Below, one piece after another: positions 11,590-23,076 of a DNA stretch of 64,000 nucleotides (its first letter is position 1; each line of letters starts with the position of its first letter). The DNA is taken from the NCBI RefSeq assembly GCF_025612915.1, contig NC_069113.1, forward strand, positions 13,744,001-13,808,000, written 5' to 3'. Source of the stretch: Magallana angulata (lineage: Eukaryota; Mollusca; Bivalvia; Ostreida; Ostreidae). Below the pieces are notes generated by a model. It made no database searches and was not told the DNA's origin. It worked only from the letters and a program-made list of their open reading frames with translations. The position numbers and the translations under genes were made by a program.

Positions 11590-14500
11590 CCCCTTCAGCC
11601 TGGAAACGTTGCAAGTCGGTTAACGGGGCCATGGTGACACCAGTGGTTAAATACGGCTACAGGAACGACTACAGTTGCAAACACTCGTCTAATGGGAAAA
11701 CAATTAACGAAGATGACGCGAGAGTCGACCAAGTTCTCAGCCAAACATTCCTTCAGGATAGAACGTTATACCAAAGCGGAAAATGCCAACAACTGGCCAA
11801 GGAGATGGATCAGTATAACACTGAAACCTAGCACTCGGTAAAGTTCGATAGAATTAATACATAAGGAATGAACTCGTAATCATCTCATTCTGGACACGCC
11901 ATCATCCACTCAAACAACCCCAGCAAAGATAATTTTCACGATGAAGGAGCGGGATTTATGCTTACTAAGTAAGAAAGAGTAGTGCTGGAATGGAATGTTG
12001 TGTCACCCACCAAGAATAATCTTAGCAAGGTTTGAGACCGAGCTTCAGAAAACACCCTTCTTTAATGCTATAAACCCCAACGAACAACCGAGATGAGGAT
12101 GAGAAAGACGATTTCTATCTCTCCTTGCAGGAAGCTGTTTAAAACACTACTGGTAACATGAAAACTAAAGTTGGGTGAGAAAGAAGTGGAAGAGAAATAC
12201 GTGTAATCGGACCTCATGAAATTGTAGTTATGAATGAAAATGGAGAGATTTTTTTCTGACTTGTGTGTAATGAATGGTTATCGGAGGATCTTTCTTTCTG
12301 CACAAGTCTTGCCAACCTTGGTGTCATCAACTGGAGATAAGAAAATTAATTAGATCACATTGCTATAAAGTGCTCAAAGATAAAGATCGTCCTTTGAAGA
12401 TGTAAGAGCAAAGAGAGGAGCAGATACATCCTTTGACCATCATCTTCTAGTTACAAAGATAAGGGTTATTTGGCACAGAAAATAACTGAAGCAATTAGAC
12501 AAAAAAATCCAATACTGAAAAGTTGAAAGACTCAAACGCAGTAAAAGATTTTCAATTGTCAGTCCAAAACAGATTCGGCGAGTTACAACACCTTGATGGA
12601 ATTAAAGAGGACATAAACAATACATGGGAACACCTAAAGATGTCGTAATATAGCATCATGCAGGCACGCAGCATCGTTTTCGAAAGTGGTGGGGGGGGGG
12701 GGGGGGGGCAGACTCATCCAAAAATATATTGAAAAGCAAAAAAAAAATTTTTACTTACTTTCCAAAATCCGGAAGGGGGGGGGGGGGCAGGTATACTTTT
12801 CACTTCAATTTCACTGTTTATTTCCTTATTTCCAATTCCATTTTTACAAGGTGACAGAAAAGTGTGTGTGTGTGGGGGGGGGGGGGGTGGCAACTCCATG
12901 TTAATTCAATTTTTTGTATGTAAATTTAAGAAATATCTTTGCTGTGCAAAAAAGAATAGACAAAAAGAGACATGCAACAGAACAGTATGCGAAAAGAGAC
13001 AAAGATGTGAAAAGGAATTAAATGAAAACAAGACATAAGAGAATTTGTAGAACATCTTGCTTATCAAGCAGCAAACGCAGATACTAAAGATGACATCAAA
13101 TCTCTTTATACATCACAAGACTATTAGGAGGTAGAACATCAAACAACAACACTACTGTTAAAGATATGAACTGCGGGACACTTACCTAAAGTCTGTCCCA
13201 ACTTATTACTTCCATCACTTTTTGATAATTTTTAATAAAAATACACATACCTGGGAAAGAAGTACAGTTGAAATCGATGAAATGGAAAATATCCAAGATA
13301 TCTTCATTGAAAAAATTATCCCTTTCCACTCATAAAAGTTTACAGGAACGAAAACAAATTTATTACGGAGATTTATAATGGGAAAAGTTTACATCTTTTC
13401 TCCATTCGGAAGTATTTGGGACACCTCGTGCAATTTTTAAACGTTATCATCCGGGCTTATTAATGGCTGATGTAATGCAAATCCCCGTAGACTTTCTATT
13501 TTGGGATGTGTATTGAAACCTGAAGCGGTAGAGGTGGCGTTTCAAAACAGATAATCTGGACATTTTTTCATAGTAGTGGATGAGAGTAGTTTGAGCACAG
13601 AGGTAATTATTATTATCGAAATATCAAGCGAAAAGTGGTGAAAGCAAAAACTCGGGACAGTATAGTTAGATGTAGCCAATATAGCCAAGATGGCGAGAAC
13701 ATTTTCAGGAGGTGCTTAATCGGGGCCCACCAACAGACAAACCAAATCTAGAGTCTGGTCCATCTTTGAACATCAATGTCGAAGATATTACAGAAACAGA
13801 AGTCACCACCACCACCCCCCTACCATTAAGACATCTCAAAAATGTGAAGGCTGGCGGAATCGCCAACATACCTCCAGAAGCCTTAAAGTTCACGGACAAC
13901 GTCTCAATACATGACATAAAAGGCCCCTCGTAAAGTTACCAAGAAAAAGGAGAAACCTCTCTGTGTGACACCTGGAGAGGAAAGTGCTATGTCGCATCTC
14001 ACTGTAGAAGATTAAGAGAGAAGTAGACTAAACGATTTGAGAAGAACAATAGCGTTCGTGTGTTAACTAGATAGGCCCCGTAAGAACTATAAACTAAGTA
14101 AGCTTTTTAAAAAGCTAAGAAAGTCAGCCAGCGGAATATTAAAATTAGGGTAAAAGTGAATACACAATCTATTAAAATACGAGTTATATAGTTTCCATAA
14201 CAATTATAAATATACAAGTGTATATTCAGTTTCCACGCTTATTTTTATGACTTTATGCATATGTGCGGAGACAAGTTTGTAGCGCATTGAACATACTATG
14301 TATGACTGCAAACCAACTTATTACTCAAAATTGTAACTTTGCTCTGAATTCCCTGGTCCTGTCGCAGACCTCTCCAATCTCATTAAGAGAATCAGGAAAA
14401 TATATATATGCAGACTCCAGCACATGTCTGCAGACGATATACTAGTACCCATGGACAGTATTTCAAGACGTTTGACCTAGAAACTGAACAGTTTTATAAC

Positions 14501-15690
14501 ATCTTCGAATTTCTCTGACACCGACTGTCTAATTCCTTCCAATTGACGCAAGCGCAAGCGCAATTGAAGTTTAATCCCAACTACGGGCTGCTAAATGTAT
14601 TGAGTAGCGTACATCACGTACAGTGTGTAAATATTATTTTGACTTCCAAATGCCGGTAGTGTAGACCATCAAGTTCCCAGGGGAATCCTCGAACACTACA
14701 AATTTCTATACACAATTGTAACCATATCATACAGAAACTTTATGGCGGATTCACTTATACCAAAGTCATTCACGGAGGAGCCTTGGAAGAATTCTATTTC
14801 CAGCAAAAACTGGGGTGAGGCAAGGATGCCCACTTTCTCTCCTTCTTTTTATTATCGTGATATACTGGGTCAGCAGAACAGCCTACAGCAGCTCAACTGG
14901 AAAACAATGGACACTGGCATCACGTTTTTAAGATATCGCCAATGACATCTGCTCCCTTCCTCATCGCCTCCAGGACTCTCAACATTAGTCAATCAACCTA
15001 GAAACAACAGGGTGACATCCAAGTGACCTGCATGGTCCCCCTCTACATCAATGCACAGAGGGCGAAAATGATAAGAATCAACTTAAAGCAAACTGACAGC
15101 ATCAAAATCAGAAACACTCGGTATCCACTAACAAATCTAAGTAGAAAGTATTGTCAGTACATTTGATGCACAAATGAAGACACCAAGACAAGGAAAAAGA
15201 AGAGTCAACAGTTTTTGCGATGTAAAGATCAGTGTTGAGGAGCAGCTAGGGCATTAAGCAGGGCATCCGCACCAAGCTCAGAATATTTAACACCAACGTG
15301 AAGTCAGTACTCCTTTATGGGTCTGAAACTTGGATAGAAACATCAACGTACATGAAACTAACCCAGGTGTTTGTGAGGAAGTGCCTGAGAAACATCCTAA
15401 AGAAAAGGTGGCTTAATACAATCAACAATGTAGACTTGTAGAAGATATCCAAACACCATCCTGTGGAAGTAAGCATTAGAACACACAGGCTGTACGGGGA
15501 CGGGATAGGGCATGCTCTAAGGGAAGAAAACATAAACATCACTATGCAAGTCTTAAAATGGAACCCACAAGGACAACGAAACAGGAAGGCAAGGAAAAGT
15601 CTTAGTATGGGGCTGCAAGAAAACTGACAAAACCTGGAGAGAGGTAAGTCCGGTCGAATAAGCAGAGGAAGATTGAAAGGGGCGCAGTGG
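11590..15690 (+). mobile_element. Decayed RTE-type LINE (endonuclease-reverse transcriptase)
   Basis: Fragments in LINE order are recognisable on the plus strand. At 11761-11820 there is TLYQSGKCQQLAKEMDQYN, the start of the AP endonuclease. At 12085-12140 comes DEDEKDDFYLSLQEAV; at about 12230-12480 MNENGEIF, then DVRAKRGADTSFDHHLLV with the catalytic-domain DHH motif. At 13700-13900 the linker to the reverse transcriptase reads LKNVKAGGIANIPPEALK. At 15300-15700 the C-terminal tail has VLLYGSETW, IGHALRE and LKWNPQGQRNRKARK. These match the animal EN-RT proteins often annotated as RTE. Reading frames change and stops are frequent, so it is a dead copy. The reverse transcriptase core is too decayed to read, including its YADD-like box. 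A G-run-rich insert lies at about 12665-12900. Confidence 0.8.
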
Positions 15691-17107
15691 ATTAGGTAAT
15701 ATAAGTATATTTTGATCAGCTTGCTAGTGCAATTTAAAACAATATGTTCAAGAAGCAAATCTGCTTCATAATAATATTTGATATTGCCCATCATTTTTAA
15801 CGATATTCGCGAAAAATACACGTGTGGATACAGCTATAGAGGGGTTACGTCCCTTTTGAATCGCCAAGTATTAAAAGATATACCACCATGGTTTATGGAG
15901 TGCGCAATAAAGGTACACAAAATAAATAAAAGGTCACAATTTGCCAAAATGTCATTCCACATTCCACAGGCATGTTAAAAATTAATTAGGATACACCCTC
16001 GTAAATGCATGGTCATTTTCCAAAAATGAATACCGCATGCCTTTTCCTAGATAGTGTTTGATATTAGGTCTATTTGTGCTTGTTCTGATGAAGCCCCTGG
16101 GCCTTTTTTAAATATTGTAATAGTTCATTAAAGACCGTCCCTCAGGCTCTAGCTCTTTTTTCTTCTCCTCCCATCTCCCCTCATCTCTTTTTAAAGGGGG
16201 GGGGGGGTGTTTGATATATCTAGATCTCCTTATAAATGGTATACGACTTCCTTCAATACTTTGTGTAGAGTCGTATTGTCGGTATTTTTTGACACGTTTA
16301 ATAATATTTTCTACATATTGATCGGTGAATTTGAGGTATTTGTAAATAAAAAAACGATATTAATTTTATTCATCTTCATGAAGAAATACTTTGCCAAATG
16401 CAGTCCGTCTCAGAAGCGATTACATAATTTTTACTAGTGACCTTTTGGTGTGAAAAATTATTTTACGGTACTTTATAGAATTCTCAGCTCAACTGAGGTG
16501 TGCTAGGGATTACCTCTAAAACCTCCTAGCGATTTATTTATCATTTCATTAGAACACTAACACGTATCAAATTTTCATTTTACTATGATTTATATACATG
16601 TACATCAACTATAACAAAAATGAAAACATTGAAAATATTTATTCATTGGAAAAATAAGATTATTGTACAGAATATAAAGTTACTCGCAACATATCACATA
16701 AAAGGAAATTTCAATTGAATATGAACTAAAAGATCCGGGCACATGAAACAGTCGCACAAGACACCACAAACACGCTTGTACACGCATTCTCATACAGCAC
16801 AAGATGTCTGTGTACCTGTCTTTCTTCCTCTGCGGAAAAACGATGATGAATTTACTCTTTCACGTTTAGATGAAGGAAATATGATCAAGGAAGGAAAGGA
16901 CCCCTTGTTAACAAGGATTCATTCTTCACAACTGATCAAAGCACTACATTTGATATGTGTATAGACACATGTGTGTGCTTGTACATATATACACATGTAC
17001 AATACATGTATGAAAGTGGAACAGTTCAGTGCCTTCACAAAGCCAGGAGTCGGAGAAACGAGTAAGCGATGCAGATGTTCATATGTACATGTATACAGGC
17101 CATGGCA
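15691..17107. other. Intergenic stretch, no gene recognised
   Basis: AT-rich DNA with short shadow reading frames only. A G-run occurs at about 16195-16207. An AATAAA on the minus strand near 16640 could serve the microprotein gene at 17108-17272. Confidence 0.4.
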
Positions 17108-17272
17108 TCACCGTTTCTTGAATTTGTCGATCTTATGTCCGCCTTTGTATCCTACATACACCCCCACTGCTAATCCAGTTAGAAACGTGGCCGTCACAAT
17201 CCAAAACAAAGCCTTTCCTTTCGCTTCCACTTCCAGTCCATGTTTCCCGATCTCTATCTCAAAGTCTGACAT
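17108..17272 (-). CDS. 54-aa single-pass membrane microprotein, copy A
   Basis: An intronless 54-aa frame on the minus strand starts ATG 17272-17270 (MSDFEIEIGKHGLEVEAKGK) and ends TGA 17110-17108. Residues about 21-40 (ALFWIVTATFLTGLAVGVYV) form one hydrophobic helix, followed by a basic tail GYKGGHKIDKFKKR. It is co-linear with the equal-length gene at 18813-18977: about 60 percent identity by eye, with the block KGKALFWIV unchanged. Conservation of frame and length between the copies argues that it is a real gene. The helix-GYK-basic-tail pattern resembles the mitoregulin-like protein at 20681-20872. The function is unknown; a mitochondrial or ER inner-membrane microprotein is a guess. Confidence 0.72.
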   Translation of the reverse strand: MSDFEIEIGKHGLEVEAKGKALFWIVTATFLTGLAVGVYVGYKGGHKIDKFKKR

Positions 17273-17470
17273 TCTCCAATCAAGCACTCGTTGTTTATTC
17301 CTGGTCTAAACGCTTCCGACCGTCCACTACTGTTTTGACAGCGCCCTGATCTGGTTCACTCGGCACCCCTCATGACGTACTGTAACCTTTAAAAGAAATC
17401 ACCAAGCACAACATCGGCAAGGCGGAAAATCGTTAATCATGATCGGAAACCTGTTCAGAGTGTGTTAAAC

Positions 17471-17787
17471 CACAGGGGCTTGGTTGTTGGATAGTGAATT
17501 TCCTAATTGGTAATCTTATGTGTATTTCTGTGTATTGCAATAAATAAATTCACTGAAATCCCCTGTTTCAGTCATGTTAAAAAAAGTGTATTCAATGTAC
17601 ATTAAAAGTACTTTTTTTAATGTACATTGAATACACTTTTTTAACATGACTGAAACGGGGGATTTCAGTGAATTTATTTATTGCAGTACACAGAAATACA
17701 CATAAGATTACCAATTTTAATCATTTTTTTCTTCGGGAACAAATAAATAGAGTAGGAAATTCACTATCCAACAACCAAGCCCCTGTG
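17471..17787. mobile_element. Palindromic hAT-like MITE with 8-bp target duplication
   Basis: Arms of about 140 bp mirror each other almost perfectly around 17615: the left begins CACAGGGGCTTGGTTG and the right ends CAACCAAGCCCCTGTG. TGTTAAAC lies outside both ends (17463-17470 and 17788-17795). About 35 bp are present only in the right arm (near 17715-17752). It has no coding capacity. The end sequence is like that of the element at 24231-24345. Confidence 0.9.
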
Positions 17788-17892
17788 TGTTAAACATACC
17801 GGTACTTGTACTCAATGCGAGACAGGGAAATGTTTTTAAAAGAATATACATGTACCTGTATATTTCACGGGCCCCCATGTGGTCCGGACCCA

Positions 17893-17940
17893 TCCCCCCC
17901 CCCCACGCACCCCCCCCCCCCCAACCACGGGGGGGGGGGG
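17893..17940. repeat. C-run / G-run hairpin
   Basis: Two poly-C tracts (about 12 and 14 bases) are followed after a few bases by a poly-G tract of about 13. The second C tract and the G tract can pair as a hairpin, or form i-motif and G-quadruplex structures. Homopolymer lengths may be unreliable in the assembly. Confidence 0.7.
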
Positions 17941-18812
17941 AATACTCGGACTTCCTAAATTAACTTAGTGAAAAGTTACCAAAAATATTTTTATTGCATA
18001 GATCCAGGTAGGAAATGATTACAGTACACAGCTAGCGTACACCGGTATCTTGATATTCATAATAAGTATAGTAGTTGATCTGCCAATCAAATTATTCATG
18101 TACATACATGCACTTGTATTATGCAAAATATATGATAAGATTGTATTATAAATTCCTGATACATGATCAACACTAGTAAATACTTAATTAAATTGAGTTA
18201 TTCCGACTATTCCGACAGTATACATGTATGTATATCAAATATTCATGATACCAGTTGATAATTTCTTCCAGTACAGGTCAACTTCATGTTGGTAATTATT
18301 GCGAAATCGACATTCATGCGACTGCATAGAACATGTGTACTGTATATACATGTAGGTAAACAAAAAAACCAGATACGGAATGTATACCTTTGCGTGATAA
18401 CATTTATTTTATCATAACATCTTGACTTTTTAAAAATATCAAGTTAAATCCTGTCTCCTATAGTACAACAATAATCCTCCTTTCAAAGTTCAAAGGTCCC
18501 AAGAAAAGAACTTGAGACTATTATGAACGAATAAGGAATTTGTCACACTCATTCCCCACATGGAATTACAATGATTGTAAATTTTTTGTGTTTATAAATT
18601 CTTTTAAAATTTACTCATCAGACATACACTATTAGAATATTATTCCAACTATAAAATAGTTTTTTGTTCAAAAGTTCACTGACGCAACGTTTTTCGATCG
18701 TCTGTAAATAGTTCGTATTAATTCCTGCAATGTATTGAATCATTTTATAAAAATCACATAATTTCACGTCATGTTTTTGTTGATATCGATGTCCCTAAAT
18801 AGTAAAAAGTAA

Positions 18813-18977
18813 TTAGTTCTTTCTGAATCTTTTCTTCAACACGTCTTTTTTTGCTTCAAGATATACTCCAACCGTTACACCGGACAGAAATGAAATTGCT
18901 ACAATCCAAAATAAGGCTTTTCCTTTCATTTCAATGTCGAGACCTCGCTTTCCAAACTCTATTTCAAAATATGACAT
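18813..18977 (-). CDS. 54-aa single-pass membrane microprotein, copy B
   Basis: A 54-aa frame starts at ATG 18977-18975 (MSYFEIEFGKRGLDIEMKGK) and ends TAA 18815-18813. One hydrophobic helix (ALFWIVAISFLSGVTVGVYL) is followed by EAKKDVLKKRFRKN. It is the same length as copy A at 17108-17272, with the shared blocks FEIE, KGKALFWIV and VGVY. The frame is open upstream to 19178, but only the MSY start gives the paralogous protein. An AATAAA on the minus strand near 18405 may be its poly(A) signal. The tRNA-Asp gene begins about 200 bp upstream on the other strand. Function unknown. Confidence 0.72.
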   Translation of the reverse strand: MSYFEIEFGKRGLDIEMKGKALFWIVAISFLSGVTVGVYLEAKKDVLKKRFRKN

Positions 18978-19178
18978 TTTCGTATATATTTCAGTCAACA
19001 CCCCACACTCGTTCGACCAGACGCTCGGCTGTCTCCGTAAATCTGCTCGTCGGAGATATACGGAGACAGCTGAGCGAGACTTATCCGAAAGTATACGAAT
19101 GCAAAATTGTTCGGATACCCTCGGGAATGTAGAATATATATCTTTAAATATAGTATTAGTCCTCCCACAAATATGCAA

Positions 19179-19250
19179 TCCTCGGTAGTATAGTGGTAAG
19201 TATCCCCGCCTGTCACGCGGGAGACCGGGGTTCGATTCCCCGCCGGGGAG
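19179..19250 (+). tRNA. trnD-GUC: tRNA-Asp (GTC)
   Basis: A 72-nt sequence folds into a full cloverleaf: acceptor TCCTCGG with CCGGGGA, discriminator G at 19250, and anticodon GTC at 19212-19214 in the loop of stem CCCGC/GCGGG. The internal A-box TAGTATAGTGG (19186-19196) and B-box GGTTCGATTCC (19229-19239) are intact. It is nearly identical to animal cytosolic tRNA-Asp from memory. There is no intron and no encoded CCA. A T-run at 19256-19260 fits Pol III termination. Confidence 0.98.
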
Positions 19251-19255
19251 GCAAT

Positions 19256-19260
19256 GTTTT
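19256..19260 (+). terminator. Pol III T-run after tRNA-Asp
   Basis: A T-run begins five bases after the end of the tRNA, the usual RNA polymerase III termination signal. Confidence 0.6.
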
Positions 19261-20418
19261 TCTTTCTACTTACCTTACGATTACACAAAAATGTACTGCT
19301 GTGTAAAACCAGACACATAAATGTTATGTATGTCTCTGTTAAAATAAAGTATTACTATTTTCAGTACTACCGAGTTTACGTGATCCGTTTAATTATATTA
19401 ATTTCAGTATGATTATACATGTTTAATAACATTTACCACGATGAACAAAATCGCGATTTTCATTTCTCATTACTGTATTCGATAAACATTCTGCGATTTA
19501 AGGGGTTAAATTTAACTTTAGCCTAACGTTAGATATCGGTGTCCATCCAAGTAGTATGCATAGTTATTTTACTTGTAGATGTGTATTTTGGGAAAATACG
19601 TTTATAATAAATTCAATAGCAATATGGGATGTATAAGTAAATAAAGTTGTGCTTTCAGAAAACATCAAAACTAACTTACAAAACAAGTTTCATGTACATG
19701 TGACTGCGTTCACAAAGTTGCACAACATTAGTAATCTATTTGTTGAAATCGCAGGCACTAGCCTTATGTTTTATTTGTAATGTTTATTGTCGGACTATTT
19801 GCAAGTGCTTGTGTAATTTCTTCCCACATTATGTCAACCCAATTAATTAAGCCCTAAGAGAAAATAAAAGACATTCAACCCTCAAAGGGGATCGGGAGGG
19901 GGTGTTTGCGATAGCGCTGGATCCGCCATCGGTGTCAGTTTTATCAAAATGAAAGTATAAACTTCCGCTCGGCATGGAAGGTGAATGCAAGTCGCAAAGC
20001 AGTAACTAAGACGTGGATATTCTGTTGGACGACTGTTGGTTACTGTTAGGTATGATGGTTTTAGATCTACATAGACTTGGTAATGGAGTTCTTTTTTCTC
20101 TCTAGGGAAGTTATTCTGTGAAGTGGACAGGCATAGCAAGGGGGTAGTACGTACTACGTAGTTGTCCCTTTGACTATGAGAGTTCAGAAATATAAGCTCT
20201 ACTTTCATTAAAGGAGGCTGGGTCAGGGTGGTCTACAAATTATCTATCAGATATGACCTAGTTTTATATTTATGTGCGATCTCATTAACTAAACTGTCAT
20301 TTAATAAAGGAAAAATCCATATATTTAACCATGAAGATTATACAAAGCTCTTATTTTTTAGGAGATTAATATATGTATAATGTAGAAATGACCAATACCA
20401 CCCAGTCCTCTTCCTTAC

Positions 20419-20459
<41 letters not shown>

Positions 20460-20563
20460 CGACCCCCCCTTGAAAATGAAAATTTATTAAATTTACATAG
20501 TAAAATTATCGCGAAAATATGCCTCGGACCCCCCCTGGCAAACACAATTATCCTTCGGACCCC

Positions 20564-20594
<31 letters not shown>

Positions 20595-20680
20595 ATGCTT
20601 ACGTACGTAACTTTGTCAGCAAAAGTGAATATTGGTCATAAACCTGTTCCGATTGTATTGTAGTTTCCGCGGAGGTTTAA
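19261..20680. other. Spacer between tRNA-Asp and the mitoregulin-like gene
   Basis: No gene is recognised. The word ACACATAAATGTTATGTATGTCT near 19315, part of a short palindrome, recalls a similar one at 7070-7100. The G/C-run element 20419-20598 lies close to the start of the mitoregulin-like gene. Confidence 0.4.
20419..20598. mobile_element. 180-bp MITE with G/C runs and TTAC target duplication
   Basis: The ends GCATGCGCGGATC and GATCCGCGCATGC are perfect inverted repeats, and TTAC is directly outside both (20415-20418 and 20599-20602). Inside, long G runs on the left are mirrored by C runs on the right, around a short AT core. It ends 82 bp before the start codon at 20681. Confidence 0.85.
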
Positions 20681-20872
20681 ATGGGGAGACTGCGTGAAGT
20701 GTCCGGTTCCACAGCCCTGGTTTTGGCGGGAGTTACATTTGTTCTAGGATTTTATCTGGGATACAAGGCAAAAGCACTTCGGTTGCGATATCTGCAAAAT
20801 AAAAGGGACCGTCTTATGAATAAACTGAATAAGACGACAGAAGATATTCATTATACAATGAATAACATTTGA
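20681..20872 (+). CDS. MTLN: Mitoregulin-like 63-aa membrane microprotein
   Basis: A 63-aa protein with ATG 20681 directly after an in-frame TAA. A short N-terminus is followed by one hydrophobic helix (residues about 10-27, STALVLAGVTFVLGFYLGYK) and a strongly basic helix (RLRYLQNKRDRLMNKLNK). This order and spacing match vertebrate mitoregulin (56 aa), whose tail reads RLRRRYLDWRKRRLQDKL. Mitoregulin is an inner mitochondrial membrane microprotein linked to fatty-acid oxidation and respiratory complexes. AATAAA signals follow near 21081 and 21091. The call rests on pattern likeness from memory, so homology is probable but not proved. Its GYK junction after the helix also resembles the 54-aa microproteins nearby. 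Confidence 0.7.
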   Translation: MGRLREVSGSTALVLAGVTFVLGFYLGYKAKALRLRYLQNKRDRLMNKLNKTTEDIHYTMNNI

Positions 20873-23076
20873 ATTAGAAATACTTACCACTATTCATGTA
20901 CGCTTTAATTTGTTGTGGAATCCGTGTGTAAATGATAGTTCCATCTTTTGTTATACCTGAACATGTATACTCATCTCGTGCATGTAACTGTACCATTTGC
21001 CGTGCCAAATCTTTTCTTTTATATGTTTATGACATAATATTAAACAAATGACAAATATACAGTAGATATAATTATTGTACAATAAAGGTTAATAAACTTA
21101 TTTCTACAAAACATTGATCATCATAATGGATCATTATGATTATGTGTTTTTTCTAGAATTTTCATTAGCTAAAAGTATGACGTTAGAATATGACACATTG
21201 TTTTAAAGTCGTATATGCGCATTGGTCCCATACGTCTTGCTTCTTCAACGACACTTGCATCTTGTTTCCATCATCCAGTGTTGTTTTAACTCTCCTCATA
21301 GTTGTTGATTGGTTCTGGGTTTTTTCCACTTCGTCCATCCTGTTGAGCCTCGCCTCCCCGGGGGGCGTTGTTCTCTATGGCGTTCTATAGCTGGTTCGGT
21401 GTCCCCTCATGAAGGCTGTGGCAAGGGATGCTACACCTTATACCCGTCACTAGTCTATTCCTGGCAGCCAACTGTCTCTCCAGTGTTACCAATTTTCCCT
21501 GGTAGCCATCCAGTCTTTCCTGTCTGTTAATAGTTGTCCATATGACCAATGAAAGTTTTTCTGCTTTTCCTTGGCATTCAATATATATATGCCTGACTTG
21601 ATTCTGCCACTTTCTCTTCCTGGTACCGGCGTCTCAAATGGTCGCCAACTATCCCCGGATGTTTCGACCCTGGAACATGACATTCTCCAGTTGGTGGGTC
21701 AGCAGTGATGGCCAGCCACTACTCGTTGGTACCAGGCATCTAGCTCTACTCGTCTTGTCTGTGTCATACGAAGCTGGATGGGCTCTCTGCTGCGTGCATC
21801 CTTACGTTTTGCTGTGCAGCCCTATGTGCTGTCGACACTGGAAGATTTTCCACACTGACTGAGCCGGGAAGCCTCGCCAGGAAACAATAACGCGTTCAAA
21901 TCATTCTCATGAAGTCTGCGATTAGGACTGCGTATTTCAGACTCTTCAATTCCTCTGGTATGTCTCGTCGCAGTTTTCTCCAATGGTACTGCCAGTTCCA
22001 TGAAAACTATTGTTTTATCTTGGTCGCAAAGTTGTTTCTACAATGTTTGGAAAGACAAACTTCTTGTCTAGATCTACCATCAATTCCCAATTGCACTCGT
22101 GTGTTGTTTCATTTATCCCTGGTTTAGAACTTTTAAACTTTATCATACTCTATAATGCAAAAAAAAAAAATTAACTAAAATGTGAGAATATTTCCAGTTA
22201 TACGACCAGATGCTGCATATCTCTTGACAAGAGTTTTGGTCAGATTTTAAAATAAAGAAGTCAATTTAAGTAAAGTTTACATATTTGGTCCACATATGTA
22301 GAAGGTTGCCGGACATCCCCCTTAAAATATACATATAGGGATTAAAAATGTATCTTATTACATCTTTTAAATTAGAGTGTAAAATGAACAGGCATTGCCT
22401 AAACCATTTGCCTTATTTTAAAACCTGTTATTTTGGTGTGTGTGTCGCTTTAGATCAACCTTTTATCTTATCTATTATATATTTTAATGGTTAAATAGAT
22501 CAATTTTATGAGCTTCAAATAAGAATTTGCAAAATACCGGCATATGAAATTTTTGTGATAATAGCAACAAAAACGTTGATTTTCAGCTGCACGTTCACTA
22601 ATTCAGATTGAACCTAGCTGTACAACAATAGAACTGTATATTACATTAGAATTAGAATGAGGCGTTAGAGAAGCTTTCTTGTACATGTAAAACATGGTCA
22701 GCTTCCGCCAGGAAAACGTAACCTTGTAGTCAGATTTCTGCCGTGGAAAGTATGTATTTATATTTGTATACTAATAGTTAGATTCTGTATGTGAGAAGTT
22801 TTATGTTGTTTGTTGCATCGTATTAATGGTTCTAAAAAATTGAAACCATGGAGTTCATAAAAAGCAAATATATATTTCATAACAACAGGTGTGTTTTAGT
22901 GACAGTGCACATATTCTTAAACATACTCAATTATACTACGGACAAGTGATGCTCCAAAATGTTTAGTACATTTACATTCACGTATATTATACGAATCAAA
23001 TCACCACATATGTTCTGGTTGAACTGAATAAACCTCCTGGAATGGCTATATAATCCTCGAGAATGAAACTGCATGG
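20873..23076. other. Spacer with a GC-richer unassigned block (21190-22140)
   Basis: The block 21190-22140 is noticeably less AT-rich than its surroundings and has several short open frames on both strands, but none matches a family I know. It could be a decayed repeat or pseudogene. 22140-23076 is AT-rich with nothing recognised. Confidence 0.35.

Larger units (their letters stand above)
17273..18812. other. Spacer between the two 54-aa microprotein genes
   Basis: It contains the palindromic hAT-like element 17471-17787 and the C/G-run hairpin near 17893-17940. The rest (17950-18812) is AT-rich with no gene seen. Confidence 0.4.

Noticed and set aside
12686-12904. Glycine/proline-rich small proteins on both strands
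   Set aside because: They are translations of G runs inside a decayed LINE.
15315-15821. 168-aa open frame on the minus strand
   Set aside because: It is antisense to the readable LINE tail (VLLYGSETW and WNPQGQRNRK on the plus strand) and shows no family features of its own.
19882-20208. 108-aa minus-strand frame upstream of the mitoregulin-like gene
   Set aside because: No splice, domain or composition evidence. Low-complexity proline tail and no family likeness.
21190-22140. Possible retroelement or pseudogene in the GC-richer block
   Set aside because: No recognisable domain, ends or repeats could be read on either strand, so no family is assigned.
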